NCBI GenBank assembly: GCA_002964805.2
Contig: PUDQ02000073.1
Location: forward strand, 1 to 62,387
Reading direction: 5' to 3'
Length of the DNA: 62,387 bases
From: Trametes villosa
Lineage: Eukaryota > Basidiomycota > Agaricomycetes > Polyporales > Polyporaceae
The stretch's first letter is position 1. Every line of letters begins with the position of its first letter. The translations under genes were made by a program, and so were the position numbers. The notes below the pieces were generated by a model. It worked only from the letters and a program-made list of their open reading frames with translations. It had not been told where the DNA came from and made no database searches. This document shows, in pieces, positions 1 to 12,244 of the stretch.

Positions 1-3000
1 GGCCTGCCGCGCATCTGCAGGGTGTGGTGGGTATCCTACCACAGCCTACAGCGGGCCCAGGTATGCCGGGGTCCTTCGGACAGCCCGAGCCGCCACAGGT
101 AGAGAAAGCTACGAAGACACAAAGCAGACGGAGGAAACGGCCTCCTGAGAAGGAGCCCGCTGCACCTCAGAAGGCCCCTGGTGGTCGGGTATGTACACGA
201 GTGGCTCACTCAGCTGGGTGGCTCATCGCTCACTTTATATTGACAGGCTGTCAAACGGGCTAAGACAACCCAGAAACCGGATACCGCCTCTCCCAAGTTC
301 TCGCCGTACCAAGTTCCTCGCTCTCCACAACCTGTGAATGTGCACGTACACCCCGCGATTGTTCCGCCAATGCACCCCTCCGGGCCGCATCCCATCCGTC
401 CCGCAAGCGTCGGGCCCGGCGCGCCCGCGCCGACCGCGAACGAGGAGTTCCACTTCTTCGACCGCGCGAAGAAGGCGCTCGAGAACGGCGGGACGTACGA
501 CGAGTTCCTCAAGCTGCTGAACCTCTTCTCGCGCGACATCATCGACACGAAGACGCTGATCGACCGCGCGGAGATATTCCTGGGCGACGGCGACCTCATG
601 GCGCAGTTCAAGGACCTGCTCAGCTGGGACGACAGGCTTGGGAACCGCGACGAGGGCCCCCCAGGCAGCCTGCGCACCGGCGCGCCCGATTACTACACGG
701 CACGGCCGCCAGACGACGGCCAGGGCCCCAGCTACCGACGGCTACCTGACAGTGTGAGTCGCTCCCTCTCTCCCATCTCCCACCACACGGTCTCATGACG
801 CGCGGCGTGCAGGAGGTGCGGCTCGCGTGCTCGGGGCGCGACCGGCTCTGCTGGTCGGTGCTGAACGACGAGTGGGTATCGCACCCGACGTGGGCGTCCG
901 AGGAGGCGGGCTTCATGACGCACAAGAAGAACTCGTTCGAGGACACGCTGCACAAGAGCGAGGAGGAGCGGCACGAGTTCCAGGTGCACATCGAGGCGCT
1001 CACGCGGACGATCGCCGTGCTCGAGCCGCTCGAGGCGCGCATCGACGGCATGAGCCCCGAGGAGCGCGCCGCGTTCCGCCTCAGGCCCGACCTCGGCGGC
1101 GCGTCGCGCACCGTGTACGAGCGCATCGTGAAGCGCATCTACGGGTACGACGCCGGGAACGAGGTGCTCCGCGCGCTGCAGGAGACGCCCGCGGTGGCGG
1201 TGCCGGTCGTGCTCACGCGCCTGCGGCGCAAGGACGAGGAGTGGCGGCGCGCGCAGCGGGAGTGGAACCGGACGTGGCGGGAGATCGACGCGAAGAACTT
1301 CTACAAGGCGCTCGACCACCAGGGGATCGCGTTCAAGCAGAACGACAAGAAGGCGATCACCGCGAAACACTTCGTGCTCGAGATCGAGAGCGCGCGCGCG
1401 GCGCAGGTGAAGGCGCGCGACCGCGAGACGGCGAGCTCGAGCGGCACGTCGTCGTCCGCGGGCGGCGTGCCCGTGCGATCGTTGGGCTACCAGCTCGAAT
1501 ACGCGTTCGAGGACGTCGGGGTGCTGCAGGACGCCGTGAAGCTCGTCTTCACGTTCCTCGACCATTCGCCGCAGCAATACAGCCAGGCGGAACGGCGCGG
1601 AATCGAGCGGTTCCTCCGCTCCTTTGTGCCCTCGCTATTCATGCTCCCGCCCCAAGAGTTCAACAGCGCCTGTGGCCCCTTCTCGCCGGGGCACGAGGAC
1701 GACTCTGCAGAGGAAGGGGCGGCGTCGCCCCCCGCCGGTGATGAGCCCGGCAGCGTCCCCAAAATTGCAGAAGACGATGCGGCATCGGCGCCGCAGGCGC
1801 AGGAGGGTGTGTCAGCGCAGGACCTCCGCACGCGCCTGCTAAAGACCGCGCAAGAATCCGCGCAAGACGCGCAGCCGCAGGACAAGGACAGCGGGTCGTC
1901 GATGGTGACGCACTCGACTTCCCCGGCGGCGAGCGACGGCAGCCTGAAGGCGGCTTCGCGCTCCAACGCGGAGCCCGGGGCAGCGGCTGCTGGCGCACGC
2001 ACGCACGCAAACGCGCGCACGCAGGAAGCCCGCACTAATCCCGAGGATATCTGGGTGAGGGAACTGAAGGCAGGCGGCGCTCTGGGTGCAGGCGAGACGC
2101 CGCTTGCGCGACGGCCCTTCTTTGCGGGCACGACGTTCTATACATTGCTGCGCTTGCTGCAGGTGCGTGACGTGCTGTTGGCGTCTTCTGGGCTCGAGCG
2201 TAGCTGACGTGCTCGGTCCTATGCGCGTGCGTCTGCTCGTCGGCGGCGGTGACGACGGCGTTGTTTTTCCAGCTCCTGTACTCGCGGCTGCTGATCTGCA
2301 AGGAAATCGGCGCGCAGATGGCGGCGGAGAAGCACGCGTCGCTGCTCGCGAACCCTATTGCGGTTGCGCTCGGGTTGGACGAGCCCAGCGGGCCGTCGGT
2401 CGTGCTGCAGCAGGCGATGGAGGCGTTCGGGGATGGTCGGGGCGGGGAAGAGCCCAACGTGCTATATCTGTACCTTCTGGACGCGTGCGAGAAGGTCTTC
2501 GAGAACGAGCTGGACCAGGCGACGTTCGAGGAGCATATGCGGTGGTTTTTCCGCACCAAGGTAACGTGGCTCGCGCTTCTCCCCGGCCGGGGGCCAATCG
2601 CAGCGGGGGCGGGATCGCTGACGCGGGCGCCGTGGTGATAGGCTTACAACGTCTTCACGCTGGATAGGGTCATCGGGGCGATCATCAAGCAGGTAAGCGC
2701 AGGAGAAGGCGGGCTATTCGTGCGCACGGCTGACTCGAGGCGGGCTGTTTTTGCAAGGTTCAAACCGTGCTGGCGGACAACAAGTGCCAGGAGCTGTGGT
2801 ACCTGCTGCGACAGGCGCGGAGCGCGGAGAGGGCGGCGACGACCCATGACATAATCCGATATCGACGCGAGGCGGAGAGGCACGTCGGCTCGGACGAAAA
2901 GCTGTACAGGCTGGACTGGGTGCGTATTTGGGCGAATGGGGATGCGAAGCGGGTCGCTGACGGGCGCGTGCAGGACGCGACGGGGAAGAAGCTGGGGATG

Positions 3001-3461
3001 CAGCTTTTGGGGCCGGAAGACCCGACGGTGGACGAGGACGAGAGCGCGCTGGGCCGGTGGCGGGGGTACGTCGCGTCGTACGTGATGGTGCACCCGTCGG
3101 AGTGGGTTGCGAGCGCGAGCAGCTGTGGGCCGGTGTTCTTGAAACGGTGCGTGGCCGCGCCAAATATAGGCGTGAGCGTGTCTGTGGGCTGGGGGCAGGG
3201 AATGCTGATCGGACTACTATTCTTAGGAACGTGCAGGACGGGGGGGAGGAGGGCACGGGGCGGCCGGAAGGGGGTGTGCGGGAGGAGCGGGGGCTGGGGG
3301 TGCAGATACGGCGGGGGAGCTACAAGGTGCAGTACGAGGCGGGGACGGAGGACGTGCTGTGGCGGGGGCGGGCGCAGGAGCGTGCGCGGGTGTTGAGGGA
3401 GCGGGCAGGGGGGCGAGAAGAAGAGCGCCGGCGGCTGTTTGGGCGGCTGCTGGGCCGGTGA
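1..3461 (+). CDS. SIN3: SIN3 transcriptional corepressor, 5' end outside window
   Basis: Scaffold of the Rpd3/HDAC histone deacetylase complex in the nucleus. Exons as read: <1-188, 247-753, 813-2162, 2273-2560, 2642-2692, 2758-2919, 2974-3146, 3227-3461; the frame continues through all seven GT-AG introns. A Pro-rich linker is followed by PAH3 (about 450-640; FHFFDRAKKALE, then LFSRDIIDTKTLIDRAE). The HDAC-interaction region starts at 813 with VRLACSGRDRLCWSVLNDEW and the highly conserved block ASEEAGFMTHKKNSFEDTLH. The Sin3 C-terminal domain lies in 2273-3146 (LYSRLLICKEIGAQMA; AYNVFTLDRVIGAIIKQVQ). PAH1 and PAH2 must lie upstream of the window. A Ser/Ala/acid-rich low-complexity linker at 1690-2040 separates the two conserved halves. 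Family identity is secure; the acceptor at 3226 and the donor at 3147 are the least certain junctions. Confidence 0.93.
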
Positions 3462-3747
3462 TTGGAGTCTATTTATAGGCGTAGTGTATATAGGTCGTTG
3501 TGTAGTCTATTGATAGCGTGATAGTAGACGGATAAGTATCGACTAGGCCGCGCTCTAAGCACCGCCCCTCCTCCGTCTCTTGCCCTCCGCCTCAGCTGCC
3601 TGCCCTCGCCCTACGCTTGCTTGGCCTCCGTCGCCCTCCTCTCCTCCTCCCCCGTCGTCCCGCCAAGCGACTGCCCCGCCGTCCGTGGCTTGGCAGCCCC
3701 TCCTCTCCGCTCTCCTTGGCACGCTCTCTCATCTGCCAGACAATGCC

Positions 3748-6098
3748 ATGCGCCCGCCCAAGCCTCTTCTAGATCCCGCGTTGGCACAAGCCCCCGCCGC
3801 CTCCTCCTCCCGCCGTCCGCCCCGCTCCCCCAAGCGGTCCCCCCGACTCGCCCCAAAGCAGCACTCCCCGTCCGCCTCTCTTCCAGATCCGTCCTCGGGC
3901 ATCCTCGCGCTTCTCGTCACCGTCGCCGGCTCATCTTCGGCCGCCGCCCACCCGCTCGACCCGCTCGACTCTGACGTCCCGCCTGACTTTCTCTGCCCCC
4001 GTCTCCACGCGTGGTCCCTCTCTGAGCCCTCGAGCTCGACATCTGCCTCTCAGAAACAATCCTCTTGGTACTGGGAGCCCTGCGACGCGGCCGAAGCTGC
4101 GACCTACGTCGATCTTACAAACCCGCGTCGCAAGCGGCGCTCTCGCCACAACTCCAACAACATCGCAGACAAGTACACCCAAGGTCCGGACGGACGGTGG
4201 AGAAAGGCAGATTCTTGGGAGCTCTACGGGTCTACATCGTGTTCGGTACGTCCTCTTCGCGATCCCCCCGCCGCTCATGCGTGTGACATCGCGCCCAGCC
4301 GTCGTCAGATTGCATGGACACCCCAAAGGCGACAGAGTTCCCCGTCCAGGACGATCAGGTGTCGCCATCGACCGGGTCGGTCACTGCGACTTCCTCTGTC
4401 TCCGCCTCGCCCTCCCTTCCCCCCGGCTGGGACAAGGCCAAAGACGACGATACCATGACCGGCATGATCCTTGGCCTTTCACTCTCGCTCGCGGTAGCGC
4501 TCACCGTGTTTATGATGGGCATTGTCCGATGGCGACAGAAACGGCAAGCACGAGCCGACAGAGACGCGGAGCGCACGTCCTCCGTCCTCGACGGAGGGAG
4601 CGTGGAGGAGAACGAGGAGCTGAAACGCGCGCGCACGCAGCAACGCCTTTGGGCGAAGGCCTCCGCCAAATGGGTAGCGAACGTGAGGCAATCAGCACGA
4701 CGACGGCGGAAGCGCATGGCAGCGACCGCCGCTAAGGACACCGATGGGAGGATACTGCGAGATGCGCAAGCGTCCTCGTCCGCCGTCTCCCTCGCGCGCA
4801 CCAGCACGGCACACGACTTCGACCGCCGCCCATCAAGCCCATCCTCTTCCTCCCTGCGCAGCAGCAGGCGGATGCGAAGCGCCTCGCGCTCCCCCAGCCC
4901 CACCCCCTCCGCCCGCCCCAGGGAGGCGGACGAGGCGCCGCTGCCGTCGTCGCGCTACCCACCCGCGTACCTCCAGAGTTCCTCATCAGCGTTCCAGCAC
5001 GCATACCCCCGCTGGCATTCCCACCCCCTTGACACCTCGCCAGACTCTCACCCCGCTTCGGGCATTCCCCCGCCACCCGAGTCGCCCCCACCCTGCTCGG
5101 CTGACAGATCCCCGCCACCGTCGCTCTCACCGCTCCCATACGAGCCCCCGGTCCACTCCGCGCACGTCGCCGTGGACGACAAGGCCGTTCTCGCGCGCCT
5201 GGTGCACCTCGCAAGCGCTCCCCCTCCCACCGCAGCCCTGGATGTGCCAGCCGCGTCGGCAGAGGAGTATGGCGGATCGTCGTCGGACATGCGGCCCTCG
5301 GTGCCAATCCTGGACGACGATCCGTACGACGACATTGACTTGCACAGCGACGTCGCACCTCCCAGTGGTGTGCGTCCGGACCGGCGCCCTGGGCTCACTG
5401 CTCAGGCACATGACGCTCCCCACGGTTCCTCGCCGTGCGGCCTGGCCCCGCAGCCCCGCCATTCGGTGCCAATGCCAATGGAGCTCGACCCGCTCGATTC
5501 AGCGGACGCGGACGGTGAGGTGCCGTCTTACGCAGAGGACGTGCTGCGACATCCGCCGATGCTCCTTCCCTCACCGCCTGCGAAGGTCCCGCTAACGGGC
5601 CCGATGTTCTACGAGTACCCGGACGAGTTCGAGCGGGACGTCGAGACGGTGGAGCCCCTCGAGGAGCCATCGGCGCCGCCGTTCGAAGATCCTTCGTCGC
5701 CGCCGCTTGAGTATGCGCCGCTGGACACGAGCGTTCTCGATGCGGCGTACGCGCATACAATGGCACCCAGCGCACCGCCGCTCGAGTACGTCGTCGAGGA
5801 GCCGCCCGGTACGGAAGTTTTCGGCCCGTCTGCACCCCCTCTGGAATTCGACGAGGACGACGAAGACGACGACGAAGGCTTCCCCGCGTCATCCGCACTC
5901 GCTAGCTCGAGCCCAAACCTCGGAGAGGACGTGCCAGCAGGCGGAGACGGACGAAGCGCCCCGCTGTCAGCGTCCCCTGGCGATCAGGGAAGTGCCAGTG
6001 CCCACGTCAGCGCCAGCGCGAGCTCCAGCTCCGACCCAGACGCGCGCGCCGCGTCCCCGCGCGCAGGCGCAGCACCCCCTCCCCAGTACCTTCCATAG
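3748..6098 (+). CDS. Single-pass membrane protein with three PSAP motifs, unknown function
   Basis: Two exons, 3748-4245 and 4299-6098, giving about 765 aa. I do not recognise a named family. The ATG at 3748 is the first in frame; the open frame upstream has no ATG. A basic, Pro-rich N-terminus leads into a short hydrophobic run (GILALLVTVA) and a polar region with a dibasic cluster (NPRRKRRSRH). One clear transmembrane helix (MILGLSLSLAVALTVFMMGI, residues about 221-240) follows, then a basic stop-transfer segment and a coiled, Arg/Lys-rich stretch. The remaining roughly 500 residues are Ser/Pro-rich and end in an acidic tail. In the tail PSAP occurs at 5667, 5766 and 5826, each followed by P-(L/F)-E, with a related PSSPPLEY at 5697. 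These suggest a cytosolic tail that engages ESCRT-I. Two TATA-like runs lie in the 286-bp gap after SIN3. Confidence 0.7.
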
Positions 6099-8753
6099 CG
6101 GCGGGACGGGCTTTCAACCTCGCGCCTCTGCCTTCTTGGGTCTCCGCGCGTAATTCGGTAGAAGGCCAGCTCCGCTTGCGCGGACGCGCAGTCTTCTGCT
6201 CGCCCGCCGCGAGGGCATGTGCCCGCGGGCGGAGCCTAACGTAGAGGCAGCGCGGGCCCGGACGTGCGGACGCGGGCAGATGCTTGATGCCTGCTCTCCT
6301 GGGCCTCGGGGTCGTATTCGATTTCCCTCCATGCATACCGCACGCCATCCGCCGCCGGTCCATCAGTCCGTCCCGCAGCCCCGCGCCCCGCTACCCGCCG
6401 CGTCTAGCGTCCAGCGCATTGCGCAAGTACCGTACTACGCGTCCTAATCGCCCCCGCCACGCCTCCGCACGAGGACGGAGAAGGAGAAGCAGCAGAACGA
6501 ACGTGTACCATTACCTATACCTATACAGCTCCATACGGCCTCGGCCCCCGCCCCGCGGGTTCGCAGCAGTAATGTCGGGACTGTCCCCGCGCGCACCTCG
6601 TATATTCTCAGTTTTCGCATAGCCATAGCTAGCCTGCATCGATATACCGTCGCCCTCGCCCCCCCGCCGCACGCACGCACGCATATTTTGGACTGCCCGC
6701 AACGCAATTGTATTCACACTATACTGTAGTCACGGCCCCCAGCAAGCACTAGTGCGCACGCCCGCGTGCACGCCGCCTTCTCGAACGCGACAGCTATTCT
6801 GGACCGTGGCGACCGCACCCGGCGAAGCTCGCGGCTGACGCGGACGCGTCGCCCCCGCCAAATATATCGCTCGTACCTCCCGGGTGCGTTGCCGCGCCTT
6901 GGAATAACTCGTGCAAGTGCGTCCTCTGATTCGCAGTCGACGGCTGGTCGAACCCGTTCCTGCCCGTAAGGAGGTGAGTTTGTTGACCTCCGAGTCCCTT
7001 CGCCGCTGCATCTCATCTCGCGTGTGTGCCAGGGGCATTGTTGTGAGTCCGGCAGATTCCTCGATGCTGGTCGTGCCTGCGCGTGCCCCAATCGCGCCCA
7101 TGGGGTAGAAGGCGGCCAGCGTTCTCCGCAACGCTACGGCCTGGTCCTCAATATAGCACGGAAATTTGTCGGAACCCGGCGGGGTCCACTTGTGCGCTTG
7201 GAAGGTGTCCCGGAAGCTCAGATGTTAACGCACGAAAGCGCGCACCGGGCGTGCCAACAAGGGGATCATGACCAGCATCGGGTTCGTAGAGCACAACTGC
7301 GACCGCGCTGCGGTGCCAATCATCGCAACTGGGACGCTCGGGAGTGCAAGTGCCAGGCGGTGAGTGATTTTGGAACTTGGACTGGATCCGGCGGTGCCCT
7401 CATGATTAAAAGATCACAATCCGTGCTAACCCCGCCCGCAACCGCTGGATCACGGACTAAGTAAAGTATCAGAACACAGCACAGCACGGGAGGGAGTGGC
7501 TCGCCTGTGGACGCGCGCGGTGCACCAATCACGTCCCCCGTCCACAATGCAGTAACGTGGTTTGCGTGCCGATCCGCGATGTCTCGCGCGCCCGGAGACG
7601 GAGTCGAGCCCCAGGCGCGCCGCTCGCCTGCCAGTACTTGCTTCTCGCGCGCGCCGGGTGTCATCAATTCAGTCTGCCGCCATCAGCTCTGGCATCTCAA
7701 CGCAAATCCGCCGCCGGGTGCTGCTAATCAGCGCGATCAGCCAGGATAGGCCGCGCGAAGAAGGGCACAGGCGTACTTACGCGCACCGCCGGGAGCTCGA
7801 GGCGTTCTGTGACACGGGCGCGCCCCAAGGCTCATCAGGACGTACGTCGACATCAGGAAAATCCCGAGGGTGTTGCTCGGGTCTGTGAGCGTCTGAGGAT
7901 GCTGCAGCTCTGGCACAAGCCGAGCCTAGCCAAAACTCAGAGCCGCAGATTAGCAGACAATCGCCCGACTGCTTCGGATCTGTCGTGATCTGACTCTTCA
8001 CTGACTCGGCCTCCGAGGCGTCAGCAGTCACATCTGCAGGTCCTCAGGGTCCTCAGATCCACAGTTCAAATGTCAACGCAGATCGCTCTCAGGCGACGCA
8101 GATCGGTACAGTCACTCAGACCGAGCAACAGACTCCAGGAGTCACAGCTCCGTCCAGCTCGGCAGGAGGAGGCAGCTCGTGCTAGAATGATAGTTGGCGG
8201 TCAGACCGTTCAGATTCTCAGAATACATCCAGATCACCCGGCATTGCCAGGTCGCTGCCAATGCCCAGGACCAGCAGGATGCTGTCAGTCTGCTGCAAAT
8301 GCCCAGGCCGGGCAGGGCCACACCAGACGCTACAGGTCAAGAAATGAATTGTCAGGACGATCGGATCGGAATCTACAGGGGATTGGTACTACTAGCGGAG
8401 TTGCACAGAATATGGTATGAGAGAGCACGACGAATCACTGGCAGCCTGGTCGAGAAGCATATGGTAGTATTGTAAACGAAACGATGAGCGGGGGATAGCG
8501 GGGCGACAAGATGAAGCAGACGTTTAGGACGGTGGTGATAGGCACAGATGACGATCAGGCAATGGCGGTGCAAGATGTGAACAGAGACGGGCGACGACTG
8601 GGACGGGAAAGCGGGAGATATACAGCCAAGATACCGGTGCAGGAAGCGATGAGGCGAGCGCACAGTTGCCGCCGAGCAATCTATAAACGCTCAGATACTC
8701 AGCTCTGGGAGGAAGGGTAGGACGACTCGGAGACATACCAGGCTCAACCTCTA
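6099..8753. other. Intergenic, 2.65 kb, no gene recognised
   Basis: Open frames are short, GC-driven and lack family motifs on both strands. From about 8020 to 8190 one plus-strand frame reads like a Gln/Thr/Ser-rich protein fragment (GPQGPQIHSSNVNADRSQ) and then stops, which could be a decayed exon. The left part would hold the 3' UTR of the PSAP protein gene and the right part the 3' flank of the DUF6532-like gene. Confidence 0.5.
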
Positions 8754-10085
8754 CTAGGCGATGTCGACCAGCCTCGCGCGGGAGCTCCGACCCGGAGCAT
8801 CTTGCGGGACGACGAGGCGCCGGTTGGCGAAGCGAGCCGCCTCTTGGAGGAGCGTTGCCCTCCTGTCCGGCGTGAACAACAGAGCGTCGGCGACGTAGTC
8901 GTTGGTGAGCGTCGCGAAATTCCACTCCCGGAAGTCGGTCAGGTACAGGCTAGTGTTCCCGGTCGCCGGGTTGAGCAGAGGAACCCGCCTCGGCTTCCCC
9001 TTCTCGTTGAGACGGATCTGGTCTTTGGACCACATCATGAACATCCGCTCTACCTGCCGCACCATAAAAATTAGTGAGAGGTGTCGGCGATCACATACGG
9101 AGAGTAACTCACCGCCGACGTCGCCAGTCCCATAGCACCCGCTGGCCAGTCTCGCTGCACGTCGCTCTGGTAGAGCGTGGGGACCTCAACAGCACCTTGG
9201 ATGTTCTCGAGATGCGTTGCGAGAACCGCGAGCACGAATCGGCTCCTGAAGACGTCCTGTGAAGAGGACATTGATCAGCCGCAAGCCCCCGCGAACACTT
9301 CACACACCACATACCTTGCCGTCCCGGGCGAGCGTGTTGGCGTAGGCGAAACAGTGATCGACCAGCATCGCCGTGCTCAAAGAGGCCCTGTTGGCCACGT
9401 CCTTGAACTTCGGGGAGGTGCTGAAGAACGCCTCCACGATGCGGGCGGCGATTTGGCCGAAAATCTTGCGCCACTCGTACAACCTGTTCGTGGCCTGTGA
9501 TACATCAGTCCCAGACAGATGGTAGTACTGGGCAAGGACGTACCAAGACGTGAATGACGTCCCCAACCTCAATTTTGTGGGGCAAGATGTCGCCCATGGT
9601 GGCGTCCCAGATCTTCTGGAGGGCCGGGATCGCCGTCCGGTCATCCCACTCCCAAGGTTTCTCCCGTGTGCCTTGGTACCGAATGAGAGTGGGGATGAAC
9701 TGCTTGGTCCACCTATCCGTCGTCGAGGGGCCGCCGGGTGGACCTTCGGGAAGGTCGATCAGCTTATACTTAGGCGCCTTGCTGGCAGCTGACGACGCAT
9801 TGCTCGCCGACGACATGGGCTTTTGGTGCCGGGAGGCGCTGCCAAGCGGCACGGACTCCTCTGACTCGCAGTCGGAGTCCTGAGCAGAGCCGCGAGAGGA
9901 GGCGCGAGAGGAGGCGCGAGAGGAGGCGCGAGAGGAGGCGCGTGAAGACTACAAAATGATCAGCCGATTGCGAGGATGAAGAGCTATACACATACCGCGC
10001 GGCTGCGACTGAAGCCCTCGGCACTCAGGTACTTCTTGGACTGACCGCGTCCCTCCTCCTCCTCGTCCTTGTCCTTGTCCTCCAC

Positions 10086-10146
<61 letters not shown>

Positions 10147-11896
10147 GTCTTGGCGCCGGTGAGCTCGTGCTGGTTGTCGCGCTGTTTCGGCGGCTCGTCA
10201 TCGTCGACCTCCATGTCATCATCGTCAGCGGGGACCGAGGGCGCAGGCTCTGCGTCGGCGGCCTTGGATTTACCCTTCCTGCTAGAGGCGGGGTTAGCCT
10301 TGGCCTTGGTCGGCGTCTTGGTCTCGGCACGAGCGCGGGCCTTCCGGGCCTTCCCAGACCCTTTCGTCTGAGCAGAATCGTCGTCGAGTTCAGTGGCGCG
10401 TGGTGGCGGCTCAATGTTGACCTTGAAGGCCGGAGGCTGCAAGGCGTCGACAACCTCGACAAGATTCTGACGGTGGGTGTCAGTACTATAAGAGCGGAGA
10501 GGAGGATACATACCTCCGTGGTCAGCCTCACGCCTCGGCCCTTCACCGGGCTAGAATGGGCGGCGTCGTGCTCAGCGTCTTCCTCATCGCTGACGAAGGC
10601 TGGCCCGGTAGCCTGCAGCTTCTTGCGGGATTTCTTCTGCGGCTTGTTGCCCTGCGACGCCGACTCACCACCCTTCTGGGATTTCTTCTGCGGTTTGTCG
10701 CCCTTCAACGCCGGCTCACCGCCCTTCTTCGGAGTAGCGTTGCCTGGCTTCTTCGGCGCCGTCTCCCCCTTGGATGCTGCCTTGACACCCGTCTGCTTGC
10801 CGGCCTTGCCTTTGGCGTTCGTGATGAAGACGTCTTGATGATCTCCGAGACGGTCGCCCGTGCTGGCGCTGACCTCGCTCGGGCTCACCTCCGAGTTGCT
10901 GCCCTGCTTGGACTTCTTCGGCCTGGCCCTCGGAACGGGCTTAGCGGCAGGCGGTTTGACGACGGGTTCCGGGGGGACTGCCTGAGTGCGACTGATCACA
11001 GTCGGGGAATTCCCCCAGGCGGCCAACAGAGCAGCGTCGTCCCCATCGACGTCCATGCTAGCGGTGGCGGGAGGTAGCACGAGTGAGTGATAGGGTTAGG
11101 ATGTGGAGGATGACAAGCACTCACGCGCACGCCTCGGCGTGGTCGGTGATCGGGCCGGCATCTCCCGGCAAGTCGCGTCGCACAGACTCGCTATCGCCGT
11201 GGAATTGCTGTGCTGCACTGTAAGACCAAAAACAGGTAAGTGAGTTCGCATTGCTCGCCCACTGAAAGCAGAACACGACACTCACCCATCAGCCGAAGGC
11301 GCCTTCTTGGCCTCCGCAACAGACAGGCGCAGAGGAACTTTGGGCGACTTCGTACGCTTCTTCTTAGCCTTAGGAGTCTCGGCGTTGTCGGGCTCTAGTT
11401 CCTGGGACCGGCCACGAGTAGGAGTGGGGGAAGGGGTCACTAGCTCCGTAGGTGCCTCGCTGCCCTCCCGGTCGGCGTCCCCAGGCTCATCGCGCGCCAC
11501 CAGATGCCCTTGGGTGAGCGCATACATCCGAATGGAATGCTTCCACCGCGCAACCTCGATCGGGTCGGAGAAGTTACGACAAGCGAAGGTACGCTGGCCC
11601 AACACAGAGCCGTTGGACCTCACAACCTCGTCCATAAGCTCTTTGTTGCGCGCGTTTGGGTTCGTCTTCCGAACAGCTTCCATCTCCCTCTCTAACATCG
11701 CCAGGAACTCGGCATCCCGCAGACGCCTCTCCTCAGCTTCCTCCTCAGTCTCCTGCACCTTCTCCTTCTTTTTCCGCTTCAAAGTAGCCGGAGCGGTCTC
11801 AACAGGCTTACCGTCGGCGACTTTTGAGACTGGGGCTGTGGATGCGGTGCGCGTGCTCCCGGAGGTGCTGCGAGTGCGACGTGGGGAGGAGGACAT
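8754..11896 (-). CDS. DUF6532-like protein with long charged N-terminus
   Basis: Eight exons on the minus strand: 11896-11286, 11217-11125, 11057-10514, 10466-9996, 9948-9544, 9494-9315, 9256-9113, 9053-8754; about 915 aa. The N-terminal two thirds is disordered: Lys/Ser/Pro tracts resembling nuclear localisation signals (KRKKKEKVQE, KAKKKRTKSPK), a run of 19 Asp encoded by (GAC)n, and four RASS repeats. The C-terminal 270 residues match the pattern of the basidiomycete DUF6532 family: ALQKIWDATMGDILPHKI, then NRLYEWRKIFGQ, then FVLAVLATHLENIQGA and PAGAMGLATSAVERMFMMW. Function is unknown; such genes are often multicopy in Agaricomycetes. A shorter exon 5 starting at 9879 is possible, since both acceptors keep frame. 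The acidic and basic tracts suggest a nuclear, chromatin- or nucleic-acid-associated protein, but this is inference. Confidence 0.75.
9895..9942 (-). repeat. Four exact 12-bp tandem repeats inside a coding exon
   Basis: The minus-strand unit CGCGCCTCCTCT is repeated four times directly after the proposed acceptor at 9949, encoding RASS four times. It lies at the exon 5 boundary, so array length could change the protein or the splice choice. Confidence 0.85.
10089..10145 (-). repeat. (GTC)19 trinucleotide microsatellite coding poly-Asp
   Basis: Nineteen uninterrupted GTC on the plus strand read as GAC on the minus strand, giving 19 consecutive Asp followed by a Lys/Asp/Glu segment in the DUF6532-like protein. 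Confidence 0.9.
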
Positions 11897-12244
11897 GGCT
11901 GGGGATGTGCGGGAGGGATGGTGACGCGTCGAAATGGGGGTAAAGGGCAAAGAAATTTTCAGGTATGGGGCCGCGAGTCCCCTATATATACTGACAGTTT
12001 CGTAGCGCTCAATAGGGTACCGAGCTGCTGCCATCAACGACGCCCAAGCCCCCTTCTCCAGACCCACCGCACTCTCTCGTTAGGCCTAAGATCTAGCAAG
12101 GTAAGACGGCCAGTCGCACCGTGAACTTTTCTGAACCCGAACATCGCCTTGCGCGCAGACACATCGTCGACATACTCTGAACCTCTTGCATACGGATCAC
12201 ACACACTCGGACCTCCCAAGCCGCCGCAAACTTCAACATCCAGC
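11897..12244. promoter_or_regulatory. Divergent promoter region, DUF6532-like / F-box-like genes
   Basis: A 348-bp gap between two start codons on opposite strands. A TATATATA run at 11983-11990 is placed 87-94 bp upstream of the minus-strand ATG and could serve that gene. No comparable TATA box is visible for the plus-strand gene. Confidence 0.5.

Noticed and set aside
732..1577. 281-codon open frame on the minus strand
   Set aside because: Mirrors the SIN3 HDAC-interaction exon; Arg/Leu/Ala-rich with no motifs, a GC-content shadow.
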